A stretch of DNA of 11,466 nucleotides from Hymenopellis radicata (lineage: Eukaryota; Basidiomycota; Agaricomycetes; Agaricales; Physalacriaceae), in assembly GCA_015501595.1 (NCBI GenBank), contig JADNRX010001303.1, positions 1 to 11,466 on the forward strand. The letters are read 5' to 3'. The position numbers were made by a program, and so were the translations under genes. The stretch's first letter is position 1. Each line of letters begins with the position of its first letter. Shown in pieces: positions 1-7,903 of the stretch. Under the pieces are notes generated by a model. That model saw only the letters and a list, made by a program, of their open reading frames with translations. It did no database searches and was not told the DNA's origin.

Positions 1-235
1 AAGGGAGTTAACAGGAAAGCCAACGGTCCAAGATGTGAAGTGCAGGATGGACGGGAGGACGGGCAGACGTGGGGGATAGAGAGCAGGATCCTGGACCGCG
101 AGAATGAGAATGCGTGCCGCCAAAAAGTGGACGGATTCGGACTGCTGGGCCTGCTGAGACGATCTCCAAGTGATGAGGAGAGGCGACGGTCTCTGATAAA
201 AGCAGGTAAGCGACATAACCCCGTTATCCCCGCTT

Positions 236-277
236 TAGCGCTAACGATCTGACACCGGTGTCACCGCGTTAGCGCTA
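236..277. repeat. Concentric 42-nt palindrome
   Basis: Arms TAGCGCTAACG (236-246) and CGTTAGCGCTA (267-277) are perfect inverted complements. The 12-nt palindrome GACACCGGTGTC (251-262) sits exactly at their centre, so 18 of 21 base pairs match over the whole 42 nt. A further palindrome, CCACGTGG, lies just outside at 280-287. It could be a cruciform or hairpin, the remnant of a small inverted-repeat element, or a protein-binding site. I see no second copy in the window and no target-site duplication that would establish a transposon. Confidence 0.75.
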
Positions 278-281
278 TTCC

Positions 282-978
282 ACGTGGCAGCCTCGTCGCC
301 TCCTCCTTCCACGACATGGAATTGGATCCGGATCTAGGTACATGCTTGATTATTGATAGCATCTTATTACTTCTAGATGCATTCTGGTACTCGCAAGTGA
401 GTCCTGACGTCCATCGACATACACTGGTGTGTCTCACCTTGTTTCATACTCATTTTTTAACGCGAACTGCGCACAGGCGCGTACACCTTTCCAATCCTGT
501 CGCCCCTGGACGTAGATATGGATGACTTTGGCCTAAACTCGCCACGTGAGTTTAACTGTCGCTGTCCCAGGACACTGGAAACGGTCTCGCGTGGCGGCAC
601 AGTAATTACTAAACAACTTCCGAAGTTCTCGACCGAAGGGGCGCTCTCGCATCATGGCGTATGATTATCCAAACTTTGTTCACGCGTGATTCGGATCCTG
701 GAAACGAAATAAAATGTGACGAGGATTCGGCGAGTCCATCATCAAACTTTCCTTCCTTCCTTCTCTCCTCATCTCACCTCGACTTGTCTTCGCCCTTGGC
801 TCGTGTCCACTGCACCTAGAGTGCAATTACTGCAGTCTTCCAGTTCCTCTCGATGTCGTGGGCGACGCTACCGCCATCGAGGACCCGACGCGTTCAAAAG
901 CGTGACCTCGTTGATGGTGACCATGTGCCTTTCCTTCCGACCACCACCATCCTACCATTACTCACTCTGCTCGTGTCT
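282..978. other. No supported gene; one unexplained open stretch
   Basis: No recognisable protein, RNA gene or element is seen here. One plus-strand frame is open from about 465 to the TGA at 662-664 (about 66 codons, including the peptide VDMDDFGLNSPREF), but it has no early ATG, no recognised motif and could be chance. Splice-like words occur (GTGAGT near 397, GTGAGT at 546, GCGCACAG near 471-478) without giving a coherent gene model. Confidence 0.4.
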
Positions 979-1234
979 CTAGCCATTGTCGACGCCGTCC
1001 GTCATGACTGCTAAACACTCTAGTGCGTCTTTCTTGACGTTGCTGTCGATGACGTTGTTAATCACTTTTCAAGGTTTCAACTTGGGAGTGCGAGTTGGCC
1101 ATGTCTTTGACGTTGGCGGCATTAAAGACGCTGTAGGACGACGTGGCGTGTCTTTTGTAGACAGCGACGACGCTGCTGAGCAAGGACCCTTTGTAATTTG
1201 GTGAGTTGTTGTCGTCCTCTCCGAATGTCAGGTA
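979..1234 (-). pseudogene. Unrecognised coding remnant with one frameshift
   Basis: I do not recognise the family. Reading leftwards on the minus strand from 1234, directly after a TAG that could be an intron acceptor (1235-1237), a frame runs 58 codons to a TAA at 1058-1060. It contains NYKGSLLSSVVAVYKRHA and SVFNAANVKDMANSHSQVE. Its codons end overwhelmingly in C, as expected for expressed fungal genes, while the opposite strand does not show this. After a one-base shift near 1065 another frame continues with NNVIDSNVKKDALECLAVM to a TAG at 979-981. The two pieces join naturally as one soluble, helix-rich segment. No start codon or complete gene is visible, so this is most likely a broken internal exon, though a sequencing slip at the junction is possible. 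Confidence 0.45.
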
Positions 1235-1237
1235 CTA

Positions 1238-2022
1238 ACCTTTTAATAGTTTCCTAATTCATCGGTCTAAAAACGCTCTACGGCACGCGCCTACCTTTCG
1301 TCGTCTGTTTTCCCTCAAATTTACCTTGGCTGGCGATGATGTCTAGCACCCACGCCCGAATACTCGCGGAGACTGCGCACGGGAGTTCTGTAGTCAGACA
1401 CCAGGTTCCTTTGTTCGGTAAGCCTTTCGCTCATTCCATTCTTCGACGGTGCTGGACTCACCCTCATCATAGCCGTAGCCGGCTCTTTCCAAAATTTATC
1501 CTCCGGCGGACCGCAAACAAGGAAGGCTTGGGATGGTGTTGGCGCGGACTTTGACAGTGCGCGCACTTTTCCGCCGCCTCAACAAGTTACTTATCATCGT
1601 ATTGCTCTTACAGTTCGTGCTGTCTTGGCCTTGGAGCGCGCCGGATTGATCTTCACGGCGGCGACACAGACCCACCTATTCTCGACCACCCTCGCACGTT
1701 TGAGGCGTACTCGAACTCCGGCGCTAATTCGAGATTGATCCGACACGGACTGTCGCCAAGAGGTGTTGAGAATCGTTGTTCTGGTTCTGGATGTGGGTCA
1801 ATTTTCCAGTGACCCATCAACTCACGAACTCGTGTCCTTGCTCCCTCCAGATCCGCCGCGTTCCAAGGCCGTACGTACGACGCAACGCCTGCCGTCTCCA
1901 CGACATTTCTTATACTCACAAGCCAGCGTTCAGTAATGGCTGAACGTCTGGTTTGAATCGACTTACGTGGGTAAATCATCCTCATACATGTTCTCAGTAT
2001 CTCAATCTTGAATTACTAGCCA
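1238..2022. other. Ambiguous region with competing weak frames
   Basis: No family is recognised. On the plus strand, an exon from 1336 could splice at GTAAGC (1418) to CATAG (about 1472), giving AVAGSFQNLSSGGP and then an open frame to a TGA near 1736; a second plus frame contains IDLHGGDTDPPILDHP. On the minus strand there is an equally plausible intron (1388-1461, GTGAGT to CTGACTACAG) and a 110-codon open frame (1985-1653). The codon third positions do not decide between the strands. I therefore annotate nothing definite here. Confidence 0.3.
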
Positions 2023-2735
2023 ATGGCTGACAGCTCTCTCTCTCTCCTTGTCCGTAAGTTAACCCTCTTTCTGATGTAGATGTTCCCGACTGACTGTCTT
2101 TGGGTGTAGCCTTCGCTGTTATTTGCCCGGAACTTCCTTAATTAAAAGTATGTCTTTTCCCTTCGTGTCTTCTCCTCGTACTTGAATGGACTATCAGTTT
2201 ACATTGAGCTTGGATCCCTCACTTGGCTTCGCGCCGGTGACATCGACTTGGCGTCTTGCCGGTTACCTGTCTGTCTTGGCGACGGCGGCGTGTGCGGATG
2301 GAAAGCGAGGCTCGCTTTGGACATCGGTACGGATGTCCACGACCTGGATTTTCTCAGCGTAAGTTTCTCTTTTAGTTTTTAACCTTATGGTGATATTGCT
2401 CGTGCGTAGATGTCGATTCCTGTTACACGAGAACGGTATCTAGAGACGCCCAAGAGAGACGGCGTGCTACGCTCGCGATTGTAGAGCTTAGCTATGGGCC
2501 CCCCGTGTCAGAGTAAGTGATCTCAGTGCCGCATTGTTTTACTTAGTACTCAGCGTTTCCTTTTCCAGCTGTTCATCGACGTAGTCGAGGGCGGAGAGCT
2601 TCATATGCTCCTTCGGAGACGTTCAGTGTACACGTCTAGGTATATTGTCCCTCTGTTGCTTGACTGGACTGACTGACTGACTTGTCGACTAGGAATGAAC
2701 TCGATGCGCACGCAGCCTATATACATTGCAATTAG
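2023..2735 (+). pseudogene. Intron-rich gene relic, family unknown
   Basis: Five intron-like segments of fungal size lie in a row: 2054-2109 (GTAAGT), 2148-2197 (GTATGT), 2359-2409 (GTAAGT), 2513-2568 (GTAAGT) and 2640-2692 (GTATAT, with CTGAC repeats before CTAG). They leave six candidate exons of 31, 38, 161, 103, 71 and 43 nt. The first begins at ATG 2023 (MADSSLSLLV). The last two join cleanly to give EGGELHMLLRRRSVYTS, then RNELDAHAAYIHCN and a TAG at 2733-2735. Exon 2410-2512 reads well as DAQERRRATLAIVELSYG. The exons cannot be reconciled into one open frame: exon 2 has a TAA in the frame set by the ATG, and the 2410-2512 exon is one base short of matching the next. I do not recognise the protein. 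It is either a decayed gene or my boundaries are partly wrong. Confidence 0.4.
2661..2681. repeat. Short GACT microsatellite in an intron
   Basis: Four to five imperfect GACT units (TGACTGGACTGACTGACTGA) lie inside the candidate intron 2640-2692. They supply several copies of the CTGAC branch-site word just upstream of the CTAG acceptor. Confidence 0.6.
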
Positions 2736-2817
2736 TTAGAGTTTGATCCTTTTACTTTTCCGTGCTCGTGCCCCTTGTTGACATACTAATGGGTCCGCCG
2801 TCGGCTTCCATTCTTCA

Positions 2818-2960
2818 CTAAATTCTGCTAACCAAAGGCTTGTTTACAGCAATGTCATGATATGGCTTGTCTCCCAAGAGTGACTTCAAGACTGTGTGAT
2901 CCCCATCCGAAGCAACCCTCAAGACAAGACTGCTCCTCAACCAATTGAAAGAGACACCAC
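2818..2960 (-). other. Possible C-terminal coding fragment
   Basis: The minus strand carries an open stretch ending in a proper stop at 2818-2820, with the peptides LRSSLVLRVASDGDHT and GDKPYHDIAVNKPLVSRI. Composition looks protein-like, but I recognise no family. The same frame upstream runs into the minisatellite and there reads as low-complexity sequence, so only this end is credible. It may be the 3' end of a gene whose 5' part was replaced by the repeat array. Confidence 0.15.
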
Positions 2961-2987
2961 CCGCCGCATAAGAAGCCGCGCGCGGAA

Positions 2988-3302
2988 ATGAGCTATAAGA
3001 AGTGCACCCCCGAAGGGACATGGTTGAGGAGGGAGACGGTCGAAGACGTGCGCCTTGGGGGGAGACGGTTGAAGAGGCGTGATGTGGTCGATACAACCGA
3101 AGATGTCCGCCCGCGGAAAGATGGTCGAGGACGTGCTCCCGGGGAGACAGTCGAAGACGATCTTCGGGAGGGAGACGGTCCGAGGATGCTCCTGCGTGGA
3201 GAGACGGTCTAGGAGGCAGTGCGCGAGGGAGCAGACGGTTTGAGGATATGCCCTAGGTGGGGGGTGCTCGCGCACGGGAGAGACAGTTGAGGATGTGGAC
3301 GC
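2988..3302. repeat. Degenerate ~28-29 bp minisatellite
   Basis: A G-rich, purine-rich array of about nine to ten diverged units is built on a core close to GAGACGGTCGAAGACGTG. Core starts fall near 2990, 3016, 3033, 3062, 3090, 3118, 3144, 3172, 3201, 3232 and 3280, so most steps are 26-31 bp, with one short step (17) and one long final step (48). In one frame the core reads ETVEDV, but successive units lie in different frames and stops occur, so the array is not coding now. The final unit runs without a break into the aldo/keto reductase relic. Confidence 0.75.
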
Positions 3303-3476
3303 GTATTTTGAGCCTCGGTGGCAACTTTATCGATACGTCGAATATGTAGTGCGTATTTTCATTATTGAGACAGCTTGTATACATATTAATGTGCATTCAG
3401 CCAAGACCCATCTTCTGAGGATTTCATGGGTGAATGGCCCGAATTGAAGTGGGAAATCCCTCTCATTGCCGCGAAG
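3295..3476 (+). pseudogene. Aldo/keto reductase (aryl-alcohol dehydrogenase type) fragment
   Basis: Fungal AAD-type aldo/keto reductases reduce aryl aldehydes or ketones with NADPH in the cytosol. The fragment reads DAYFE, then after a one-base shift near 3313-3316 GGNFIDTSNM, then through a 52-nt intron (3349-3400, GTGCGT to TTCAG) YQDPSSEDFMGEW followed by PLIAAK. This matches the well-known family stretch GGNFIDTAN-YQ-SE--GEW, which includes the Asp and the early part of the nucleotide-binding and active-site region after strand beta-2. The intron phase (TA plus C gives Tyr) is exactly right for joining. Another donor-like GTGCGT follows at 3477, but I cannot find the next exon. Only about 50 of the usual 350-390 residues remain, with a frameshift, so it is a relic. 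Confidence 0.6.
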
Positions 3477-3611
3477 GTGCGTACATACCACTGAATATCT
3501 TACCATTCCAACTAATGGACCATTCTATAAAGTACTCGACCATGCACAGCCTTCAAACGCAAAGCACCACGACAAGTATTACAAAGACTTACAGCGCAGC
3601 GTTCCGGTAGG

Positions 3612-4076
3612 ACCTACCATCGCGATGATGAACAACATCTGCAGTGAGGAGGGGTACATCGGCTCTCTCGTTTTGAGCTTGGTGTACACTATAAACTCGC
3701 TTCCGGCTTGGAACGTCGTTCGGAATGCGTCCACATCGTCCGCTGTTCAAATTATTCTGAGAATCTCAGAAGAGAGTCAAGGGCACCCACGAAAAATCAA
3801 ATCGCCAAAGTCCCGATTCAGCAAGTCCGCATCCCGCCAGCCCAGGCGCTCATGAACGGAAGTACCACAATAAAGAATCTTGCAGTCCGTGGAAAGAACG
3901 ATAATGATGGTGTCCGCTAACTCCGTGATGAGGAGATCCACCCACCGTTTCCGTTTCCGTTTGGTGAACTCGAACGTGAACGCCGCCGCGCCGTCCTTGT
4001 TGTTGCCGGACATGAGGCGGCGAGGGTGGTGATGGTGGTGGCAAAAAGGCAAGGAAGCGAACAACGCGCCGCGCAT
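3612..4076 (-). pseudogene. White-collar-2-like PAS domain fragment
   Basis: WC-2 proteins pair with the blue-light photoreceptor WC-1 in the nucleus; they have a PAS domain followed by a GATA zinc finger. Here the minus strand gives, after a possible start at 4013 (MSGNNKDG), FEFTKRKRKRWVDLLITELA, then VLSTDCKILYCGTSVHERLG and WRDADLLNRDFGDLI. That is the opening of a PAS fold with the FTKRK-W lead-in typical of basidiomycete WC-2. A 48-nt intron (3743-3790, GTGGGT to AACAG) joins in phase to PDDVDAFRTTF and GSEFIVYTKLK, which is the next PAS part. Beyond about 3612 the similarity fades, and no GATA finger is found before the aldo/keto reductase relic on the other strand. It is therefore a partial copy, truncated at its 3' side. 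A general PAS regulator is the alternative. Confidence 0.6.
3945..3962. repeat. Three CCGTTT hexamers in the PAS fragment
   Basis: Three exact tandem CCGTTT units encode, on the minus strand, the KRKRKR run just before the Trp-Val-Asp-Leu-Leu of the PAS fragment. From memory, related proteins have a shorter KRK-W lead, which suggests a slippage expansion that keeps the frame. Confidence 0.6.
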
Positions 4077-4251
4077 GGTGTGCCCCGCTGATGTTATCTG
4101 CCTGACTTTTTAAGGTGAGATTGTACAAGGACCACGCTTGGATTCGGAACTAACCTTCCTAGTTGGTATCCTTCTGATACGGAGAGCATGAAACGTCCAG
4201 GCAAGTAGCGTTCAGAAAACAAAGACCTGGAAAAAGTAAGTCTCCCCGTAG

Positions 4252-4387
4252 TCAGCCGACTGTAAAGCCGCAAATGCTAATTTCTCCACGCGATGCATGG
4301 CCATCGAAGAGATGTTGAAAGGGCGATGGCGCGTCGGACAGAGGTGGTAAGACGTTGGTGGAATCATAACCACAATTAGGACAAGAA
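4252..4387 (-). pseudogene. Possible F-box protein N-terminal fragment
   Basis: The minus-strand frame gives SCPNCGYDSTNVLPPLSDAP, then SPFQHLFDGHASRGEIS, before a TGA at 4252-4254. Many agaric F-box proteins begin with a CxxC element, a Pro-rich stretch and a short LL-x-x-N-x-x-P-S motif ahead of a coiled coil and the F-box. The order here is similar, but no coiled coil or F-box follows, and there is no clear start codon in this frame. The relic of an F-box gene is a reasonable guess. A long overlapping minus-strand frame (4706-4212) has no motif and looks like chance. Confidence 0.3.
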
Positions 4388-4399
4388 ACGCCTGGGGAC

Positions 4400-5679
4400 G
4401 AGTGTCAGATTTGACTGAGTCAAAGGTGGTGAAATGGAGAATCCCCCACCTGGTATAGACATCAACTTCAAACCTTTGAAGGAATCTGATTTTGATACCA
4501 GCTAGTAGTGGAAGTGAAGTCAAGAACAAAGAAGCTGCCGGTGGCTTTACACCGGTCCGGGGCAGACAACTCCGATGGGTGTCGGTGCGATTATCATTTC
4601 GACTCTGGCGGTGTCTCGTCTTCCAGAACCAAGCGATCCACCGGCCAATCAGGCAGAGTTGTGGTCTCTCTAATCCCTTCTTCTCATTTGGGCGCACTGT
4701 GTCCATAACTGTGAGCCGATCCGCGACGCTGACCGGCCTACAGTCTTCTGAAAATTCTGACTACTTGCGTTCGTTAGAACTCTCAGCTTGACGGTACCAG
4801 TCCTTGGCCTTAGGCTAATTAAACGGATGATACTCAACCTGTCGCCGTTGCCCTCATAACCAAGTTCCTACCTTGCAAAACTCTATGGTTGTCTCGCCCT
4901 AAGTACGAAGATCTTCCTCTGCTGTGAAGGTCACCCGTCGATTCGTAAATTCTCACTAGGTTTTTCCCACCAACGACCAACCTGCACAGGCATCCGTGTG
5001 CGATTACCGGCGGACACTAACGCCATCCTGTGACCAACAAGCTTCTCATCGTCTCTGCGGCTCGACATGGAGGACATTCATTCGATAGCTTCTGGCGTCT
5101 TCGTTTAGGCCGAGTCATCCTGCGTACGTCGCCGCCTCAAGTGCTACTCGGCGCTTAAGCACTGACTAGACTTCGCAGGTGGGCATCGAGCAATGGACAG
5201 TTTAAATCCGCTGGGGACCTCGTCGCGTGAAAGACATTTTTATTGAACACTTTGGGCACACATTCGTGGAGGCTCGTGGCTGTTTACTTTAAGAATCTTT
5301 ACATTATCCAGAGAAAGGCCCCGAGTCCATGGAGCTCCTGTAACGATAACCGGTTATGCTGGACTCTTTCAACCAGTTCAACATAAGGCAACAACATGCG
5401 TGGTTAACAAAGCCATTCGTAGTCTGTTTCGTGCTCGAGGCTCCTTAGAAATCGTCATCTGTTGAAGAGGCAGCATTCTGATGGCTCTGTCACCAGATAG
5501 CCGGGGCGGTAACGTGCTATGCACCTCAACGAGATTTGGTTTCTGCGTATCTCGACGTTATTAGCACTCCGAGTCATTCTCGTCTTTAGAGCCAGTTGGA
5601 GAGGGTAGTGGGGTTGTTCAAGTTATCCGGTTGATTTAGGATCAAGTAGTTGGTGGCATACAGTAGCCTATTTAAAACT
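4400..5679. other. No supported feature
   Basis: About 1.3 kb without a recognisable gene, RNA gene or repeat. Between 4800 and 5680 stops are frequent in all six frames. I found no tRNA T-loop word, rRNA-like stretch, telomere-type repeat or obvious inverted terminal repeats. On the minus strand near 4400-4500 a short Ser/Pro-rich frame (MSIPGGGFSISPPLTQS) precedes the possible F-box fragment and may be its leader or chance. Confidence 0.5.
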
Positions 5680-5813
5680 AGTCCACAATAATGATCCTCC
5701 AGATTGTAACAATAGGCAGTCCACAATGAGCGGAGCTGTCAACCGATGTGGTAAGACACAATGGTGGGTGGACAAAGGGACCTAGTAGAACAAAGGGATT
5801 ATTAGTCCACAAT
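5680..5813. repeat. Three copies of AGTCCACAAT upstream of a TATA-like site
   Basis: The identical 10-mer AGTCCACAAT occurs at 5680-5689, 5718-5727 and 5804-5813, all in the same orientation. The last copy is part of a small hairpin, CCACAA-TCAAGCC-TTGTGG (5808-5826 approximately). Three exact copies within 134 bp, followed 33 bp later by a TATA-like box, would suit upstream activator sites, but they could equally be the leftovers of a diverged tandem repeat. Confidence 0.4.
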
Positions 5814-5845
5814 CAAGCCTTGTGGATCATCCTCTTTTGCCAGGC

Positions 5846-5854
5846 TATATAAAG
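5846..5854 (+). promoter_or_regulatory. TATA-like box
   Basis: TATATAAAG at 5846-5854 is a strong TATA consensus in an otherwise mixed-composition region, downstream of the three AGTCCACAAT words. No convincing gene starts just after it. The first downstream protein homology is the P450 relic more than 1.3 kb away, so any transcript is unknown and this may be a relic promoter. Confidence 0.3.
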
Positions 5855-5859
5855 CAAAG

Positions 5860-7200
5860 AACTGCACAGTTGTCGCCGTCCCCTCCTTGTGCAGCGCCTC
5901 TGAGCCGAGTTCTGCGTGGAGGTGGATCCGGGTTTTCTCTGAACTCAACGCCTTCGAGCCGGCTTATGTCGAGTTTTGAGTGCAGAGAAGACCCACCACA
6001 GGGCCGGGAACGACGGGAAGCGGTTGCTGAGTACTGAGTTGGCGCCTTTGAGCCGGCCTGTGCCTTGTTTCTTGAGTTGTTGTTGCCAAATAGGACCAAA
6101 CCGATCTTCTGTTCATTCCGCCACGACAAGGTGCTCGTGAGGAGGTGTCTGCTTGGCAGATCGCCCATGATGCAGATTCGTTGGGACTGGAAATACCCAA
6201 GGGATCGTGGCTGCCCGTCTCACGACCGAGTCTGCCACCGTGTCATGTCATCCTGCTTTTCCATACCAACGGAGCATACTTCTGTCGGGATTGGTGTGTC
6301 CGCTAGCCAAACAGTACAGGCTACCACTAATAGGTCTACAGGGTACAGGATTTACGCTGATGGTCAGCTTCGCTTGCTTCGGAGAGCAGAGCACATTTTC
6401 TTTCATCGCGCCCGCTACCATTCCCGATCACCCACTGTCCTCCGCGAATCCACGCTCGCGACCCACACACCCTTACCTTTGTCACGCTTGGCGTCAGGTA
6501 CTTGGCCTTGACGCTGCAGCGTCCGCTGAAAAGGCTATGCCCACGATACGTTCATTTGTCGCATCCGAGCTGGCTTGTGTCATGCTGGATGTTCGAGACG
6601 GCTCCGCGCAGAAGCTTCATTCAATTCCCAAGCTGGCTGGTGTCATGCTGGGAGGAGACGGGACGTGTATGTATTTGTCGCATCCGAGCTGGCCGGTGTC
6701 ACGCTGGATGTCGAAGACGGTTCCGCGCAGAAGCTTCATTCAATTCCCAAGCTGGCTGGTGTCATGCTGGGAGGAGAAAGGATGGCCGAGTTCGGGAGAG
6801 TTACCGACTGGAATCGCGCTCGCCAGCAGCTTCGGCGGACACGGCAGATCAGAGACCGCTGCACTTGTTTCTTTCATCCCACCACCATCCCCTGTCATCT
6901 CCGCCCTCATTCGAGTTACACCCTCGAATCGCGGTCTCCGTGCTTGCCAACAGCGCAGCGCTAGTCATCGTCTGGCTCGGCGTCATGTACCTCACCTTCA
7001 CTTAGACAACCTTTTCCTTTTCCCGCTCTGCATGACCCCCGGAGCTTGGAACGCTGCAGTCTCCAACCCGTACACGTTCTGCGGCTGCAACAACGCAAGA
7101 CTTACAGACTCCGCCCCGTTAGGAACGAAAATTTCTAGCAGGACGACCACTTTACAAGATTCTTCACATGCCCTGTGCCGAGAAGGCTATGCTACGTGCC
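5860..7200. other. No recognised gene; long stop-poor frames and repeats
   Basis: Several long open frames overlap here, including a 517-codon plus-strand frame (6207-7760), but apart from its P450 end it shows no domain and reads as Ser/Pro/Arg-rich low-complexity sequence. A second plus frame is open from 6094 to a TAG at 6304 and contains EEVSAWQIAHDADSLGLEI, without an ATG and unrecognised. GCGCCTTTGAGCCGG-like words recur at 5894, 5948 and 6042. A hydrophobic stretch (SAALVIVWLGVMYLTFT, about 6954-7004) followed by a stop might be a remnant of the membrane anchor of the downstream P450, but nothing proves this. Confidence 0.35.
6554..6785. repeat. Two-copy 119-bp tandem repeat with internal half-repeats
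   Basis: About 113 bp starting ATTTGTCGCATCCGAGCTGG at 6554 is repeated at 6673 (offset 119) with only a few mismatches; the stretch from GCGCAGAAGCTTCATTC to CATGCTGGGAGGAGA is identical. Each copy itself contains two related halves built on AGCTGGC-GGTGTCATGCTGG, at 6567, 6630, 6686 and 6749 (steps of 63, 56 and 63). This indicates duplication of a ~60-bp ancestor followed by a recent duplication of the pair. Confidence 0.85.
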
Positions 7201-7204
7201 CGCG

Positions 7205-7903
7205 AATCCTGCGAAATTCCAACCGGAGATGCACGACCTCACCGTCAGGCTTGTCTCTGTGCGTTAGCCCCGCTATTCTGACACGAATCAAGCTGACGAA
7301 CCAGTACAGACACTCGACAACAGGGCGGCAAGACCCACTAGAATGCCTCGCCCTCTTCCATAACCTCACGGTTGACGTCTGCGTCTCCACCTCATTCGGC
7401 TACTGTCTTCGCGGCATACACAAACTCGGGGTTGACGTCTGTTTCAGCTTTGCGAGTTCACTCTGCAGCGCCGAGCCTTCTGGAACGTGTTGTATCCATA
7501 TCGATTTCCAAGTTCGGTTTATCTCAAGGGCTTCACACTGCCCCCCCCAAGAATCGTTGTCGCTACCTAGGCTTGGTCGATGCACCAACCCGACTGTCCC
7601 CCCAATCCCAGAAACCTTCTTTCCCAACCGCTGGTTGGACGACGCGGTATTCGCAGAGTCCTGGGCCGTCCTGAACCAGCACTTTATGCCTGGTGGATTA
7701 AGAGTTTGTGGAGGCCAAAACCTTCGTCGTCGTTGCTGTGGGGAGAACCTTCAATATTGAAGGTTCCGCGTAGACCAACGAGAGCAGCAGGGAGATCGAG
7801 GACAGCATCGTAAGCAACCCTTTGGCATCTTGTTAATCTCAGTAGTGACGAGTGAATTCAGGTCATCTTCCCCGCGGCAAGGGAGTGCAAGTTTATCTTT
7901 TAA
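7205..7903 (+). pseudogene. Cytochrome P450 relic
   Basis: P450s are heme-thiolate monooxygenases, membrane-anchored in the fungal ER. The order of family motifs is right, but in three frames: a weak piece AKFQPEMHDLTVRLVS (about 7211-7255); FHNLTVDVCVSTSFGY (about 7353-7400); K-helix region ALRVHSAAPSLLERVV (7447-7494, with Ser where the ExxR Glu is expected); RIVVAT-stop-AWSMHQ; PETFFPNRWLDDAVFAESWA (7605-7664); and the heme loop HFMPGGLRVCGGQNL with the Cys codon at 7707-7709. The loop lacks about two residues of the usual F-G-G-G-x-R-x-C. The C-terminus follows as TFNIEGSA, a TAG at 7771-7773, NESSREIEDSI, a 52-nt intron (7810-7861) and VIFPAARECKFIF with a TAA at 7901-7903. The I-helix region (AGxDT) between the second and third pieces is missing. 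Cannot be functional as read. Confidence 0.75.
7541..7548. repeat. Run of eight C in the P450 relic
   Basis: A homopolymer of eight C lies exactly where the P450 reading frame changes between the K-helix piece and the AWSMHQ piece. Length change in this run is the simplest explanation for one of the frameshifts; a sequencing or assembly error is the alternative. Confidence 0.7.

Noticed and set aside
40..252. A 70-codon frame at the left end
   Set aside because: It runs into the palindrome, has no recognised motif and no splice-consistent continuation.
2988..3212. A plus-strand frame encoding ETVEDV repeats as a repeat protein
   Set aside because: Successive repeat units fall in different frames and stops occur; the array behaves as noncoding minisatellite DNA.
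2988..3302. CRISPR array
   Set aside because: Units are contiguous and diverged with no constant repeat separated by unique spacers, and the context is eukaryotic.
4212..4706. A 164-codon minus-strand open frame
   Set aside because: No motif or codon bias, and it overlaps the more meaningful CxxC fragment in another frame.
6207..7760. A 517-codon plus-strand open frame as one protein
   Set aside because: It crosses the 119-bp tandem repeat, shows no domain over most of its length and contains only one of the three frames of the P450 relic at its end, so it is a chance opening, not a gene.
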